Notes: generated by a model from the sequence alone, not told the origin. DNA of 64,000 bases from Pseudoalteromonas rubra (GCF_000238295.3 NZ_AHCD03000039.1:1-64000); one strand, 5' to 3'; shown: positions 37,775 through 48,068, counted from the stretch's first letter. Made by a program: numbers and translations.

Positions 37775-38162
37775 ATTTATACTGCCAGTGACGCTTTTAC
37801 TTTTGAGTTGTCATATAGCCAGTGCTAATGTACCTAGGTTGAATAAATTACAGGGCGAGTGGATTACGGTTGATGCTGGCCCGAGCCACAAAACGACTCA
37901 GGTTTGTGAGTTTTTTGAAAACACGCAGCGTACATGCATTATCGAAGAGGCTTCTTTTTCTACCAAGTTTGGGGAAGCACATATAAATAAAGTAACAGGG
38001 ACCTGGCACCTGGACGGAGAAGCGCTCACGGTGACGGAAACGTTGAATTTCTCATCTGTGGCGCATCAGTTTCAGTTTAAGGTGAAAAGCATCACCGCAA
38101 GCCAGTTAGTATTGGTTTCTGAGCACGGTGACACCACAACCTGGCACAGAGCGAATTACTGA
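37764..38162 (+). CDS. Small secreted lipocalin-like protein
   Basis: A 132-residue protein with a signal peptide (MRVRFILPVTLLLLSCHIASA) and a mature domain of about 110 residues. It begins with LQGEWITVDAG and ends with a run of beta strands (SQLVLVSEHGDTTTWHR), resembling small lipocalin or lipocalin-like domains that start with a GxW motif. Two internal cysteines could form a disulfide. It is coupled to the kinase-like gene by overlap. Confidence 0.72.
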   Translation: MRVRFILPVTLLLLSCHIASANVPRLNKLQGEWITVDAGPSHKTTQVCEFFENTQRTCIIEEASFSTKFGEAHINKVTGTWHLDGEALTVTETLNFSSVAHQFQFKVKSITASQLVLVSEHGDTTTWHRANY

Positions 38163-38193
38163 GTATGACTTTGGATAACTACATGCTCGTTGT

Positions 38194-41100
38194 TCAGCCT
38201 GTCAGCTGTTGATCCAGTGCCGTCAAAGTTTCACCCGCACCATCAAAATCAAAATCCTCAATCTGGGTAAACAGTTGTTCTGCCAACGCTTGTTGAGGGG
38301 TCCCGCTGAGCGCCTCGAGCAGCGTTTCAGCCCGGTCGCTGGCATCCATATCAGAATCATTGATCATGCCTTTGAGCTCCGCGAGTAAGGCCGCGATATC
38401 AATATCCTGATGTGCGTTTGCTGGGAGACTTGTTTCGCTGCTGTGTTCACGGGTTTGCTGCTCATTCAATGACAGCTTAAGTGCATCAATAAGTGTCGTC
38501 AGGCTGATCAATAGCTCATCCAATATGGGTTGTACAGGTGCATTGTTGGCACAGGCGGTTTCTAATTCAGCGGCCAGCTGCGCGATCTGGACTGCCCCAA
38601 CATTACCAGCGCTGCCTTTGAGCGTATGGGCACACCGCATCGGTCCCTGTGGATCAACATCTGTCTGTGCTTGCGCGTCGGTGAAGGCGTGTGCGAATTG
38701 CGCCTGTTTGTCACAAAAACGCATCAGCAGCTTTTTGTACAGAGCTGTGTCGCCTTCACTGATGGCCAGTCCTGCCTGGGTATCCAGCCCGGTAATCGTT
38801 GGTAAGTTCCTGGGTTCATCTGGTTCTACTGAAGGCGGACGTTCGCTGGTGGAGGATATATTTGCTGGCTGGGCCGGGGTTATCCAGCGGGCCAGCGTGG
38901 CAAACATTTTGCGCGGATTCAGGGGTTTTTCTATGATGTCATTCATGCCACATTCCAGCGCTTTTTGACGGTTATCTAGCATCACACTGGCGGTCATAGC
39001 AATGACCGGCAGATCCTGCCATCTGGGCTGGCGGCGGATAGCTTCGGTCGCGCTGTAACCATCCATCACTGGCATCTGGCAATCCATGAGCACGCCATCG
39101 TAATCACGCTGTTGCAGCATCTCCAGTGCCTGCTGACCATGTTCGGCGACATCAACCCGAATGCCATTTTTTTCCAGCAAGGCTATGGCCAGCTCCTGGT
39201 TGAGGTCATTGTCCTCTACCAGCAGTAAGTGGGAACCCGCGACGGAATTGGGCTGCTCATCAGTGGTTGTATCGTGTTGCTCGTAGGTACTTGGATCGCC
39301 GAACAGACTGAGCAGGCAGGCGGCAAGCGGCTTGGGGAAAACGGGTTTTGAGAGGGTATAGCTGACATCGGGTTCTGTGCTATCTCCGTTATGATTCAGC
39401 AGCACCACGGGCAGCTTTGCGCGCAGCGGGTCGGGCAAGGCATCTATACAGCGGCTGTCTGCCAGAATGAATTGGCCATTCACCAAAGCTTCTGTATCTT
39501 CGTTAAGGAAGTCTTTGCTGATGGGCTCTGCGCTGATCTCAAAGGCGTGCAGGTAGCGTTTCAGGGTCGCCGCGGCATACTGATTATCATCGACAATGAT
39601 GGCATGCTGCACGGACAGTGCCGGCAAAGCTGCGGTGTTGTAGTCGCACAATTGCACCACAATCTCAAACGCAAAAGTACTGCCTTCACCGGCAATACTC
39701 TGGCAGCTGATCTGGCCGCCCATTAGTTCCACCAGTTTCTTACAGATGGCCAGCCCCAGACCGGTCCCCCCATACTTGCGGGTTGTTGAGGTATCTGCCT
39801 GGCTGAAGGATTTAAACAGTTTTTGTTGTTGCTCCTCGGTCATACCAATGCCGGTGTCTATGACCGCAAATGCCAGTGTTAGGGTTTCTTTGTCGCCTGC
39901 TTTTGGTGATACATCAATGATCACATCACCGCCTTCATCGGTGAACTTGATGGCATTGCTGCCTAAATTTAATAATATTTGTGAGATCCGCAGTGGATCG
40001 CCTATCAGGCGCGCCGGGATCCCGGGATCCAGCATGACACACAGCTCAATGTCTTTTTCCCGGGCTTTGATGGCCAACAGGTCGATGCTCTGAGTGAGGG
40101 TTTCTTCGAGGTCAAACTCGATGGCTTCAATATCGAGTCGGCCAGCCTCAATTTTAGAAAAATCGAGAATATCATTGATGATCCCAAGGAGTGACTCAGC
40201 ACTGCGATTGATCTTCTCCACATAGTTGCGTTGCTGACGATTCAAAGCCGTTTGCAGTGCAAGGTAACTCATACCAATGATGGCGTTCATGGGGGTGCGG
40301 ATTTCGTGCGACATATTTGATAAAAAGTCAGATTTAGCCTGAGTGGCACTTTCCGCTTTATCTTTGGCTTTTTGCAGGGCTACCTGGAGCGCTTTGGCGT
40401 CGCTGATATCCATGTGGATCCCAAATACTTCCTTGCCACCTGGACCATGTTTGGCTACAACACTGCGGCCAATGCTGAGGATCCATTTCCAGCTACCATC
40501 GGCACATTTCATCCGCATTTCATGGCGAAAGGTATCGCTGTCGCCTCGCGCATGGACCAGTAACGCGTCTTCGCTGGCACTCAGGTCGTCGGGGTGAATG
40601 AGTTGGTGCCAGCGGGCAATACTGGGGCCATAGCGTTGCTCAAGCTCGTCACACTGGTAGCCGAGCATTTCTGACCAGACCTCATTGGTGATCAGCTGGC
40701 CACTGCTGATATCCCACTCCCAGGTGCCCGCGTTGGCGCCAGACATTGCCAGTTCCAGCCGTTGTTCTGCTTCTTTGAGTTCGCCATAGGACAAGGAATT
40801 AGCCAGGGCGACGGCAAGGTGGTTGGCCACCACCCGTAATATTGCCCGTTGCGCGCGGGTGAGCGCATGCTCATGGTTAAATTGCAGGGTAAATACGCCC
40901 AGTACCTCGCCGTCGACTACGAGCGGAGCACAAAAAACACTTTGTGTGGCGTCACCGTGAAGATTGTCCGCGGCATTCAGCGCCAGTTTCTGCCAGTCCT
41001 GTGGACAGGCAGCGTACACTTGGCTGGCTTCCTGGACGCAATACACATCAGCACCGCGGCTGGTGGAGAGTTTGCTGATCAACGCTGAAAACGGCTCATC

Positions 41101-43746
41101 ATCCTGCACGGCATAAATGTAATCAATATACTGCTGGTCACGGTGATAAATACCCACCGCACAAAACTCGCAGGGTAAAGTCTGCTTTAAGTGCTGATAG
41201 ATGGTTTCGCAAATGACCTTCATGTCGTAGGTTGCGGCAACTTCTTTACCGACTTCACCCAGTACCACCAGGTCCTGAGTGCGCTGAGCCACCTTTTGTT
41301 CCAGCTTTAAGCTGGCCAGACGCAGCCTGCGCTCTCGGATGTGCACTATGCTGACAATCGAGATAATTAGCACAGCAGGTAACAGTACTTTAAACCACAA
41401 GGTTTCATACCAGGCTGGCAGCGAAATAATCTGTAGCCCAATCGGCGTGTCATTCCAGACACCGTGATTATTACTGCCTAACACTTGTAACACGTACTCG
41501 CCGGGTGGCAGTGACCGATAGCTGGCACGGGGCGTATCTGTGATGGCGCTCCAGTCGGCATCGTGTCCCAATAACTTATAGCGGTAGCGATTGTCCTCAG
41601 TCGCATGGTAATCCAGCGCTGCAAAATATACGGCCAGATTTCTGTCTCTGTGGGTAAACTCAATGCCGGTATCAAGTTTGTCCAGCCGTTCGCCATCCAA
41701 ATCGGCATGAGTAAAAACCAGCGGCGGCGCAGAGATGTTGACATAGACAGTAAGTGGATTAAATCCGGTAATGCCGTCTATGCTGCCAAACAGGATCTGT
41801 TCATCAAAAGTCACAAATGAGCGTGCCAGGAAGTGGTTGTTACCCAGTCCGTCATGGGTGGTAAACTGATGAAAGATCCCACTGAGCGGATCAAGCTGAA
41901 ACACACCGCCAGAGGTTGCCAGCCACAACAGCCCCAGCTCATCAGCAACAATGGATTTCACTGCAAAATTGGCTTGTGAGGTGGTATTGCTAAAGCGCCG
42001 AAACTGGCCCTGATCGAGTGCGAAACGGGTAATGCCGTTATTGCTGGCAAACCACAGGTTACGGCCGCTCTGAATACCCTGATTAATATGGCGACCATCC
42101 AGGCTGGTGGGGGTGTTATCGGGCAGATAGTGTTGTATTTGTGTTAAGTCCGGGCTCAGGCGAAACAGGCCATCCCCGTCACTGCCTACCCAGACCTGGT
42201 CATCGCTGTCAATCAACACAAAAGTGGGGTCTGTATTGGGTAAGAAATGCTGTACTTCACCGCTTGGTGGATGCCAGCGTGTGACTCTGCGTTCACCGGC
42301 AATGATTAACCACAGCCATCCCTGAGTATCAAAATTAATGTAGTCGACCGGGGACCTCTCTCGCACCCCCGGTGGCATAAAGGGCGTCAAAGTACGAGTT
42401 AGCTCATCAACTTTAAACAGCCCAAAATTGGTACCGGCATAGAGCTGGCCATCCGTGTCCCGGTTGAGGTGGTGTACTCTGAGCCGATAATCGCCCGTCA
42501 ACTCCTCGGGCGAAGCAAAGGGGGTGAATTGTCCATGGCCATCAAAATGCACCAGACCGCGACCTGTACCAAGCCACACGCCGCCTTCAATGGCCTGAGC
42601 CATACTCAGTACCTGATTAAATAATCCGGAAAGCTGCTGATCTGCCAAAAAATGATGCCAGGCCTTAAAGGCGGGCGGGTGAGGAAAGACTTTAATGACC
42701 CCAGAATAGCGCGTTGCGGCCCACATCAGCCCGGTCTGATCAATTAACACCTGTCGCACGTCACGGTTTTGTAATAAGGCCAGCTTGCCATCTTGTGCGG
42801 TGGGAATGAACTTTTCCTGGATTGGTGAAAAGCGATAGATACCCGCAAAGGTAGATAACAGAATGTCGCCCTGATGGTGCAACAGACTGGATACGCTCGG
42901 CAGGCTGTGTTCATTGAGCTGATAGGTATGAAAGCGCTGCGTTTCCGGATCAAAGCGGCCAAAGCTCGTGCGCGTGGCAACCCACAGTCGGCCATCGGCG
43001 GCAACGGAAACCTGCCTGACCTCAGGGTGGTCGAGTGACTGCGGTGCCATTTTAAATGCACTGAATTGGCCACTTTGGCGGTCAAGCCGGTAAAGCCCAT
43101 CTGACGTGGCGCACCAGATATTGCCCGCTTTGTCCTCCGTAATACTCCATACCCGGTTGTTCCCCAGGCTGGCCTGGTTGCCTGGCTCATGGATAAAACG
43201 CTCAAATCCGCTGCCATCTGCTTTGAGACGGTTAAGGCCGCCACCATTGGTACCAATCCACAGGCTGCCATCCGAACTTTCAAACAGGGCCTGCACTTTG
43301 TCTGCCCCAAGAGATTGCGCATTATCCGGATCATAACGAAAGTGCTGAAATCCTTGCTGAGCGCCTAAAAACAGATTAAGGCCACCGCCCCAGGTGCCAG
43401 CCCATAAACGGCCACGGGTATCAAATAGCAAGACACTGACACTGTCAGCAGACAGTGAGTGAGGATCGTTCGGGTCGTGTTTAAAGTTACTAAATTGATA
43501 GCCATCATAGCGTTTAATGCCGTCGGCGCTGCCAAACCACATAAACCCCTGCTGATCTTTGCTAACAGCGTAGATCTGCGGGGTATTCAAGCCGTTATAA
43601 GTGGCGATATTCTCAATTTTCAGCGTTGTGGCCAGCACTTTTTGAGCGAAGAGCACACACAAGAGCAATTTCACCGCTAAACTAACAGTGAGTGCAAAAC
43701 CGTAGCGCAGTGTTTGGGTCGGGCATAAAACTGAGGTGACGGACAT
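38194..43746 (-). CDS. Giant hybrid sensor kinase with periplasmic propellers
   Basis: 1850 residues. A signal/anchor (about 15-38) is followed by two-component-regulator propeller repeats (about 45-690), recognisable by WFGSADGIKRYDG and WIGTNGGGLNRL. A Y_Y_Y domain (to about 775) and a membrane helix (WFKVLLPAVLIISIVSIVHI) follow. Inside the cell are a GAF domain (about 835-985), a PAS/PAC pair (about 1000-1120), HisKA with His1147 (SHEIRTP), HATPase, a degenerate receiver (about 1395-1500), a full receiver with Asp1555 (LMDCQMPVMDG) and an Hpt domain with His1707 (AHTLKGSAG). A complete phosphorelay therefore lies in one chain. Such propeller kinases often sense polysaccharide fragments, but no sugar-use genes are adjacent, so the signal is unknown. 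Confidence 0.93.
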   Translation of the reverse strand: MSVTSVLCPTQTLRYGFALTVSLAVKLLLCVLFAQKVLATTLKIENIATYNGLNTPQIYAVSKDQQGFMWFGSADGIKRYDGYQFSNFKHDPNDPHSLSADSVSVLLFDTRGRLWAGTWGGGLNLFLGAQQGFQHFRYDPDNAQSLGADKVQALFESSDGSLWIGTNGGGLNRLKADGSGFERFIHEPGNQASLGNNRVWSITEDKAGNIWCATSDGLYRLDRQSGQFSAFKMAPQSLDHPEVRQVSVAADGRLWVATRTSFGRFDPETQRFHTYQLNEHSLPSVSSLLHHQGDILLSTFAGIYRFSPIQEKFIPTAQDGKLALLQNRDVRQVLIDQTGLMWAATRYSGVIKVFPHPPAFKAWHHFLADQQLSGLFNQVLSMAQAIEGGVWLGTGRGLVHFDGHGQFTPFASPEELTGDYRLRVHHLNRDTDGQLYAGTNFGLFKVDELTRTLTPFMPPGVRERSPVDYINFDTQGWLWLIIAGERRVTRWHPPSGEVQHFLPNTDPTFVLIDSDDQVWVGSDGDGLFRLSPDLTQIQHYLPDNTPTSLDGRHINQGIQSGRNLWFASNNGITRFALDQGQFRRFSNTTSQANFAVKSIVADELGLLWLATSGGVFQLDPLSGIFHQFTTHDGLGNNHFLARSFVTFDEQILFGSIDGITGFNPLTVYVNISAPPLVFTHADLDGERLDKLDTGIEFTHRDRNLAVYFAALDYHATEDNRYRYKLLGHDADWSAITDTPRASYRSLPPGEYVLQVLGSNNHGVWNDTPIGLQIISLPAWYETLWFKVLLPAVLIISIVSIVHIRERRLRLASLKLEQKVAQRTQDLVVLGEVGKEVAATYDMKVICETIYQHLKQTLPCEFCAVGIYHRDQQYIDYIYAVQDDEPFSALISKLSTSRGADVYCVQEASQVYAACPQDWQKLALNAADNLHGDATQSVFCAPLVVDGEVLGVFTLQFNHEHALTRAQRAILRVVANHLAVALANSLSYGELKEAEQRLELAMSGANAGTWEWDISSGQLITNEVWSEMLGYQCDELEQRYGPSIARWHQLIHPDDLSASEDALLVHARGDSDTFRHEMRMKCADGSWKWILSIGRSVVAKHGPGGKEVFGIHMDISDAKALQVALQKAKDKAESATQAKSDFLSNMSHEIRTPMNAIIGMSYLALQTALNRQQRNYVEKINRSAESLLGIINDILDFSKIEAGRLDIEAIEFDLEETLTQSIDLLAIKAREKDIELCVMLDPGIPARLIGDPLRISQILLNLGSNAIKFTDEGGDVIIDVSPKAGDKETLTLAFAVIDTGIGMTEEQQQKLFKSFSQADTSTTRKYGGTGLGLAICKKLVELMGGQISCQSIAGEGSTFAFEIVVQLCDYNTAALPALSVQHAIIVDDNQYAAATLKRYLHAFEISAEPISKDFLNEDTEALVNGQFILADSRCIDALPDPLRAKLPVVLLNHNGDSTEPDVSYTLSKPVFPKPLAACLLSLFGDPSTYEQHDTTTDEQPNSVAGSHLLLVEDNDLNQELAIALLEKNGIRVDVAEHGQQALEMLQQRDYDGVLMDCQMPVMDGYSATEAIRRQPRWQDLPVIAMTASVMLDNRQKALECGMNDIIEKPLNPRKMFATLARWITPAQPANISSTSERPPSVEPDEPRNLPTITGLDTQAGLAISEGDTALYKKLLMRFCDKQAQFAHAFTDAQAQTDVDPQGPMRCAHTLKGSAGNVGAVQIAQLAAELETACANNAPVQPILDELLISLTTLIDALKLSLNEQQTREHSSETSLPANAHQDIDIAALLAELKGMINDSDMDASDRAETLLEALSGTPQQALAEQLFTQIEDFDFDGAGETLTALDQQLTG

Positions 43747-43900
43747 AGCATTGGCCTGCTGGCTGGTCAGTTAATTCGTTGTACAAATGTTAGACAGGTA
43801 ATAATAACATGTGCACAATAACAGCAAATAAATTTTCTGACCTTGCAACACCTTAACTGTGCCGGCCTCATCGGGAGGCAGTTGGCTTTAGGAGAGAAGA

Positions 43901-45430
43901 ATGGACAATGGCAGTGCAGTAACCACTATGACTATCCTGGTTGTTGAAGCGCACGAGACCATTCGCTCTATGGTGGCTAATATTGTGACCGGCCTTGGGC
44001 GGGTCAATGTGTTACAGAGCCCCAATGGTGCCGATGCCCTCGATAAGTTGCAATATCAGGATATTCACCTCATTATCGCCGACTGGATGCTGCCCAAGCT
44101 GGCGGGGATCGACTTATTAAAAGAAGTGCGGAAAAACCCACGTACGGCTGCTATCCCGTTTGTCATGACTGCCACTTCTATACAGCAATCTCAGGTACTA
44201 CAGGCCATAAAGTGTGGCGTGTCTGAATATGTGGTAAAGCCTTTTTCCAGTAAAATCATGCTAGAGCGGCTGCGCAGAGCACTGAATAAACCCGTTCGGC
44301 CTTACCACGGAGAAATGGGCGAAGAAGAAGCGGTCGTAGAGCAACCCATTCAGGTGCTGGTGGTCGATGATGTCGCAGACAATATCAAAATTATTGGTGA
44401 CGTGCTGCGTAAAGAGTACAAGGTTAAAGCCGCGCTGAGTGGCGCAAAAGCTTTGCAGATCTGCGCTGCAGAACCGCAACCCGACCTGGTCTTGCTGGAT
44501 ATTATGATGCCGGGTATGGATGGGCTGGAAGTATGCCGTCGCCTCAAAGACGACCCACATACTCAGCATATTACCGTGATTTTTTTAACCGCGCTGGAAC
44601 AAACCGAGCACGTTGTGCGGGGGCTTGAGCTTGGCGCGGTCGATTACATTACCAAACCGGCCAACCCATCAGTGGTAAAGTCTCGGGTACGGGCCCATTG
44701 CCGTAATATTGAATCGAATCGGCTGATGCGTGCGCAGATAGATGCGATGCTGGACAATGCCAGGCTGAGGGACGAGTTTGACAGCCTGACCCAAACAAAC
44801 CTTGCAAAACCGGTGTCGGATATTCGCAGTTCAACGGCGCTGTTGGCACGGCACATTAAAGATCCGGAGCGAGCAAAGCGGTACCTGAGCTATATTCAAC
44901 ATAGCTGTTTGCGCCTCCAGCATGCCATGGACAGCATGTCAGCGCTGGCAAAAATTGAAGCGAATGAGTATCGACTCAATCCGCTCAATCACCCTTTGCA
45001 CAAAGTGATCGAATCCGTGTTGGAAGACTTGGCCCCGTTGGTTGAAGAACACAAAGTACAGTTACGTACCGTGGTGTCTAAAGATCTCATGTTTTTTGGT
45101 GAGCCAGCGTTGTGTTATACCTTATTTCATAACCTCATCACCAATGCGCTGGAGGCGGTGAATACTAAGCCCTTGGTGACCATCAGTGCGCAGCCCGCGG
45201 AGCAGCAGCTGACGGTGATCATTCAAAACCCGGATCCCATACCGGACGGCGTCAGAACGCGTTTCTTCGATAAGTTTGTGACCTTTGGTAAGCCTGACAG
45301 AGCTGGGGTCGGCACTTACACCGCTAAATTGCTTGCCGAAGCGCAGCAGGGTCAGATAGCGTTTAATACCGATGAGCAACGCGGCACTGAGGTGACGGTG
45401 AGTTTGCCGTTAGGGGAAAAGGCGAGTTAG
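43901..45430 (+). CDS. Double-receiver protein with kinase-like domain lacking the phospho-His
   Basis: 509 residues. The first receiver (12-128) has Asp61 (IIADWMLPK) but only one acidic residue at the start (VVEAHE). The second (150-270) has the full set (VVDDVADN, LLDIMMPGMDG). The helical part after residue 285 aligns with HisKA, but the H-box reads LTQTNLAKPVSDI, with Thr where His belongs. The ATPase part keeps the N box (FHNLITNALEAV) and a G2-like loop (AGVGTYTAK), while the G1 Asp is not obvious. It may bind ATP without autophosphorylating. It is read away from the giant kinase across a 154-base gap, and a functional link is only inferred. Confidence 0.88.
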   Translation: MDNGSAVTTMTILVVEAHETIRSMVANIVTGLGRVNVLQSPNGADALDKLQYQDIHLIIADWMLPKLAGIDLLKEVRKNPRTAAIPFVMTATSIQQSQVLQAIKCGVSEYVVKPFSSKIMLERLRRALNKPVRPYHGEMGEEEAVVEQPIQVLVVDDVADNIKIIGDVLRKEYKVKAALSGAKALQICAAEPQPDLVLLDIMMPGMDGLEVCRRLKDDPHTQHITVIFLTALEQTEHVVRGLELGAVDYITKPANPSVVKSRVRAHCRNIESNRLMRAQIDAMLDNARLRDEFDSLTQTNLAKPVSDIRSSTALLARHIKDPERAKRYLSYIQHSCLRLQHAMDSMSALAKIEANEYRLNPLNHPLHKVIESVLEDLAPLVEEHKVQLRTVVSKDLMFFGEPALCYTLFHNLITNALEAVNTKPLVTISAQPAEQQLTVIIQNPDPIPDGVRTRFFDKFVTFGKPDRAGVGTYTAKLLAEAQQGQIAFNTDEQRGTEVTVSLPLGEKAS

Positions 45431-45460
45431 CCTCCCGAGCAGCTGATGTTGCCCGGGAGG
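45431..45460. other. Inverted repeat between convergent genes
   Basis: CCTCCCG and CGGGAGG arms around a loop of about 15 bases. It lies between the signalling gene and the convergent cysZ; it has no T run and may be a Rho-independent-like or structural element. Confidence 0.4.
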
Positions 45461-45473
45461 AAAGTGCTGGGAG

Positions 45474-46202
45474 TTAATTGCGATATTTAGGCCGATAATT
45501 CTCAACCCATAATTTCGTGGCCCCGCACACCGCGGCCGGCATCACAATCAGGTTTACTATTGGAATGCTGGTCAGCACCATGACAGCAAACCCAAAGCCA
45601 TACGACAGGCCCTGATGCGCTTTTAAGGTATCCTTCATCTCTTTGAAAGAGATTTTATGATTATCAAACGGGTAGTCGTTATACTGCACATTGTACATCC
45701 AGCACGAAAACAACACCCAAAGTATCTGGCCAATCAGCGGCAGCATCCACAGCAGGATGAAAAAGCCAATGGCACGTGGCAGGTAGTAAACCAGCTTGCT
45801 CCATTCGCGCCCCAGCATACGAGGCACATCCTTTATTAGATCGGCAAAGCCGTCATCGTTAATTTTTTGCCCGGTGAGAAACAGCTCGACCTTCTCAGAC
45901 AGCAAGCCGTTGAATGGCGCAGCGATAAAGTTGGTGATCACCGAAAATACCAAACTGTAACTGAATAAAATCACCAATACGGCGATCGGCCACATTAACC
46001 ATTCCAGCCAGCTGAGCCAGTCAGGCAACAAGTCATTGAGATAAGCAAAACCTTGTGTCAGCCAGTCATACAGGAAAAACAATGAGCCGCCAAACAGCAT
46101 CACATTGATAAGTAGTGGAATAAACACAAAACGTTTAAGTCCTTTTTGGCTTAACAATGAAAAGCCCGCGACAAAATATTCCATCCCCTTGGTAAGTTGC
46201 AT
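45474..46202 (-). CDS. cysZ: Sulfate transport protein CysZ
   Basis: A 242-residue inner-membrane protein with four to six hydrophobic helices, matching CysZ (PF07264), a sulfate channel feeding assimilation. The family-typical VITNFIAAPFNGLLSEKVE segment is present near residue 90. It stands alone, with no cys genes nearby. Confidence 0.93.
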   Translation of the reverse strand: MQLTKGMEYFVAGFSLLSQKGLKRFVFIPLLINVMLFGGSLFFLYDWLTQGFAYLNDLLPDWLSWLEWLMWPIAVLVILFSYSLVFSVITNFIAAPFNGLLSEKVELFLTGQKINDDGFADLIKDVPRMLGREWSKLVYYLPRAIGFFILLWMLPLIGQILWVLFSCWMYNVQYNDYPFDNHKISFKEMKDTLKAHQGLSYGFGFAVMVLTSIPIVNLIVMPAAVCGATKLWVENYRPKYRN

Positions 46203-46456
46203 TGAGATACCTCTGTACTGAAAGTTCTGCCTTCATTATAAATCCGGGCAACATAAAAAGGGCAGTCTAATCAGTAACAAATTGTGCATGTTGTACCATC
46301 TTATTGTGTTTTAGCCAGTTTTTTGAGTTGCTGGTGGTTTTGCTAAGGGGTCGGACTGGTCCGGATAGAATTAATTTGCAGATTATTGCACTTTGCTGGT
46401 TGAAACCGCATCAGCTTGCCTATACATTCAAAATATCGTCCCGAGGGAGTTTGCTC

Positions 46457-46732
46457 ATGCAATCGCGTTTTTGGTTATTAGCATTGTGTTTGATGGTGTC
46501 ACTGACAGTGAACGCCGCTGGCAGCAGTGTGTCAGTCAAAACCACGCAGCTGGCAGAGCTTTTAACCGAACCGGACAAAGATAAGCTAGACAGTGATTTT
46601 GATATTCCTTTACCCGGCGCAGCCAAACAGGAATCGATTCAGTTTGTCCCTGATTTTCACGATGCCGTTAGCTTATACCACCCGTTTACTCACTATCACC
46701 AGGGGATCCGAGCCCCACCTGTTGCCGTTTAA
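46457..46732 (+). CDS. Small secreted protein of unknown function
   Basis: 91 residues. ATG 46457 is preferred because GAGGGAG lies 7 bases upstream and the protein then begins with a signal peptide (MQSRFWLLALCLMVSLTVNAAG). The mature part is about 70 residues, acidic (LTEPDKDKLDSDFDIPLPG), with His/Tyr-rich sequence near the end (SLYHPFTHYHQG). No family recognised. The 254 bases between it and cysZ contain no other gene that I can support. Confidence 0.6.
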   Translation: MQSRFWLLALCLMVSLTVNAAGSSVSVKTTQLAELLTEPDKDKLDSDFDIPLPGAAKQESIQFVPDFHDAVSLYHPFTHYHQGIRAPPVAV

Positions 46733-46953
46733 GCCACTCATTTTTAATTTGAATGTACACGCCTGACTGACAGGCCGTGTCGTGATGTGCTTAAAGTCAG
46801 CGCTGCTGTTTTAACAGCTAAGCGACTGACAACGACCAATGTGAATACACTTAGCCAAAGGCAAGCATCAATCGATTTGTTTAGTCGAGATTGATTCGCT
46901 GTCCGCTATCAGTGATATAGCACCTTGGTATATTCCCGAAACAGAGGTGAATA

Positions 46954-47556
46954 ATGAATACGTTTAACAGACTCAATACGCTTGATGTGACCACCGACAT
47001 GCCCGTACAGGCTAATCCATTGATAACTGACGTTGATAACAATGGACTTGATCGCTTGTCTGTATCGGCTCAAAAATACAAGCACAATCTGGATGGTCAG
47101 AATTCAGTGTGTCTGGACCCGGATACCAGTGTTGATGAAGCCACGCTGGTGCTGAACAAAACCCATGTGGCCTCAATGTTTGTCGCGCAGGATAGCGCAT
47201 TGCTGGGCATTATTTCGCAAGCCCGGCTGGGGAGTCGACATATTTTAAAAGAAGCTCAGTTGAGAGGTTGTCAGCGCAGTGAGCTGGTCGCTACCGATGT
47301 CATGCTGCCATTGAAAACGCTCAAGCAGGTGAGCCTGACCGAACTGCGTACCGCGCGCGCTGGTGATGTACTGGTGACTATGGAAGCGCATGGCCTGGAT
47401 TACTTATTGGTGACAGCGCCTGAAACCGGTCAGATTTGCGGTTACTTTGATTTGGTCGAGTTGATCAAGGCAGGGGGTCGTTCTGTTAATCAACTGCGGC
47501 CAGCCGAACACTTTAACGACATTGTAGTGTCTTTGTTGCACCACAGTGAGCTGTAA
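46954..47556 (+). CDS. CBS-domain protein
   Basis: A 200-residue cytoplasmic protein with two CBS motifs (about 60-115 and 125-190: SMFVAQDSALLGIISQ; YLLVTAPETGQICGYFD). CBS pairs bind adenosine nucleotides, but the partner and function are unknown. An AGAGGTGA site precedes the ATG. A strong terminator follows. Confidence 0.85.
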   Translation: MNTFNRLNTLDVTTDMPVQANPLITDVDNNGLDRLSVSAQKYKHNLDGQNSVCLDPDTSVDEATLVLNKTHVASMFVAQDSALLGIISQARLGSRHILKEAQLRGCQRSELVATDVMLPLKTLKQVSLTELRTARAGDVLVTMEAHGLDYLLVTAPETGQICGYFDLVELIKAGGRSVNQLRPAEHFNDIVVSLLHHSEL

Positions 47557-47612
47557 TTCCAATCAGTGCAGCCCAACCGATTTATTTCCTAAAGTTAATG
47601 TAAATTAACGCC

Positions 47613-47637
47613 AAGGCACCTGCGGGTGCCTTTTTTA
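47613..47637 (+). terminator. Rho-independent terminator after the CBS gene
   Basis: Stem AAGGCACC/GGTGCCTT with a TGCG loop, then a T run. The A residues on the left also allow use by the convergent small membrane gene. Confidence 0.88.
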
Positions 47638-47934
47638 TTATTCTGGAAACTTAACGCCGTGGCGTTTGGCGTACCAGTAGCACAAAGGCAATTCAATCAG
47701 AGTAAAGGAAATAACGGTAAACCAGGCCCAGTTGACCTCGAACAAGACCAGAGAAAACGATAATCCGGAGTCGTAATAGACCGAGCCGACAATGGCCAGC
47801 GAGACGATGGTTGCGATCAAATCCTGAATAGAGACCTTTTTCAGATCATTACCAGCGTAACGGGGGTAAATGACAAAGTAGGCCAAACATAAAATGATGA
47901 CGTTGAGCAGGATGACCTGAAGTTCAATGGACAT
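47638..47934 (-). CDS. Small three-helix membrane protein
   Basis: 98 residues with three predicted membrane helices (about 5-24, 38-58 and 68-90) and a charged C-terminus (YAKRHGVKFPE). It is widespread-looking in marine gammaproteobacteria but unnamed to me. It is read toward the CBS gene and shares its terminator. Confidence 0.75.
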   Translation of the reverse strand: MSIELQVILLNVIILCLAYFVIYPRYAGNDLKKVSIQDLIATIVSLAIVGSVYYDSGLSFSLVLFEVNWAWFTVISFTLIELPLCYWYAKRHGVKFPE

Positions 47935-48068
47935 AAATACAGCTTATAGGTATGAAGAAGTCCCTATTTTAAGGTGCGCGACAGGACTTTGGCAAGCAAG
48001 CAGATGGATGACTCTGCCTTTTCTGCGCCATTGCGGTTATACTTCGCGGGTAAACCAATGAGGTAGGT

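Noticed and set aside
39391..43680. Long rightward frames inside the giant kinase gene
   Set aside because: Antisense shadows of a GC-balanced coding sequence; the leftward frame has complete domain order.
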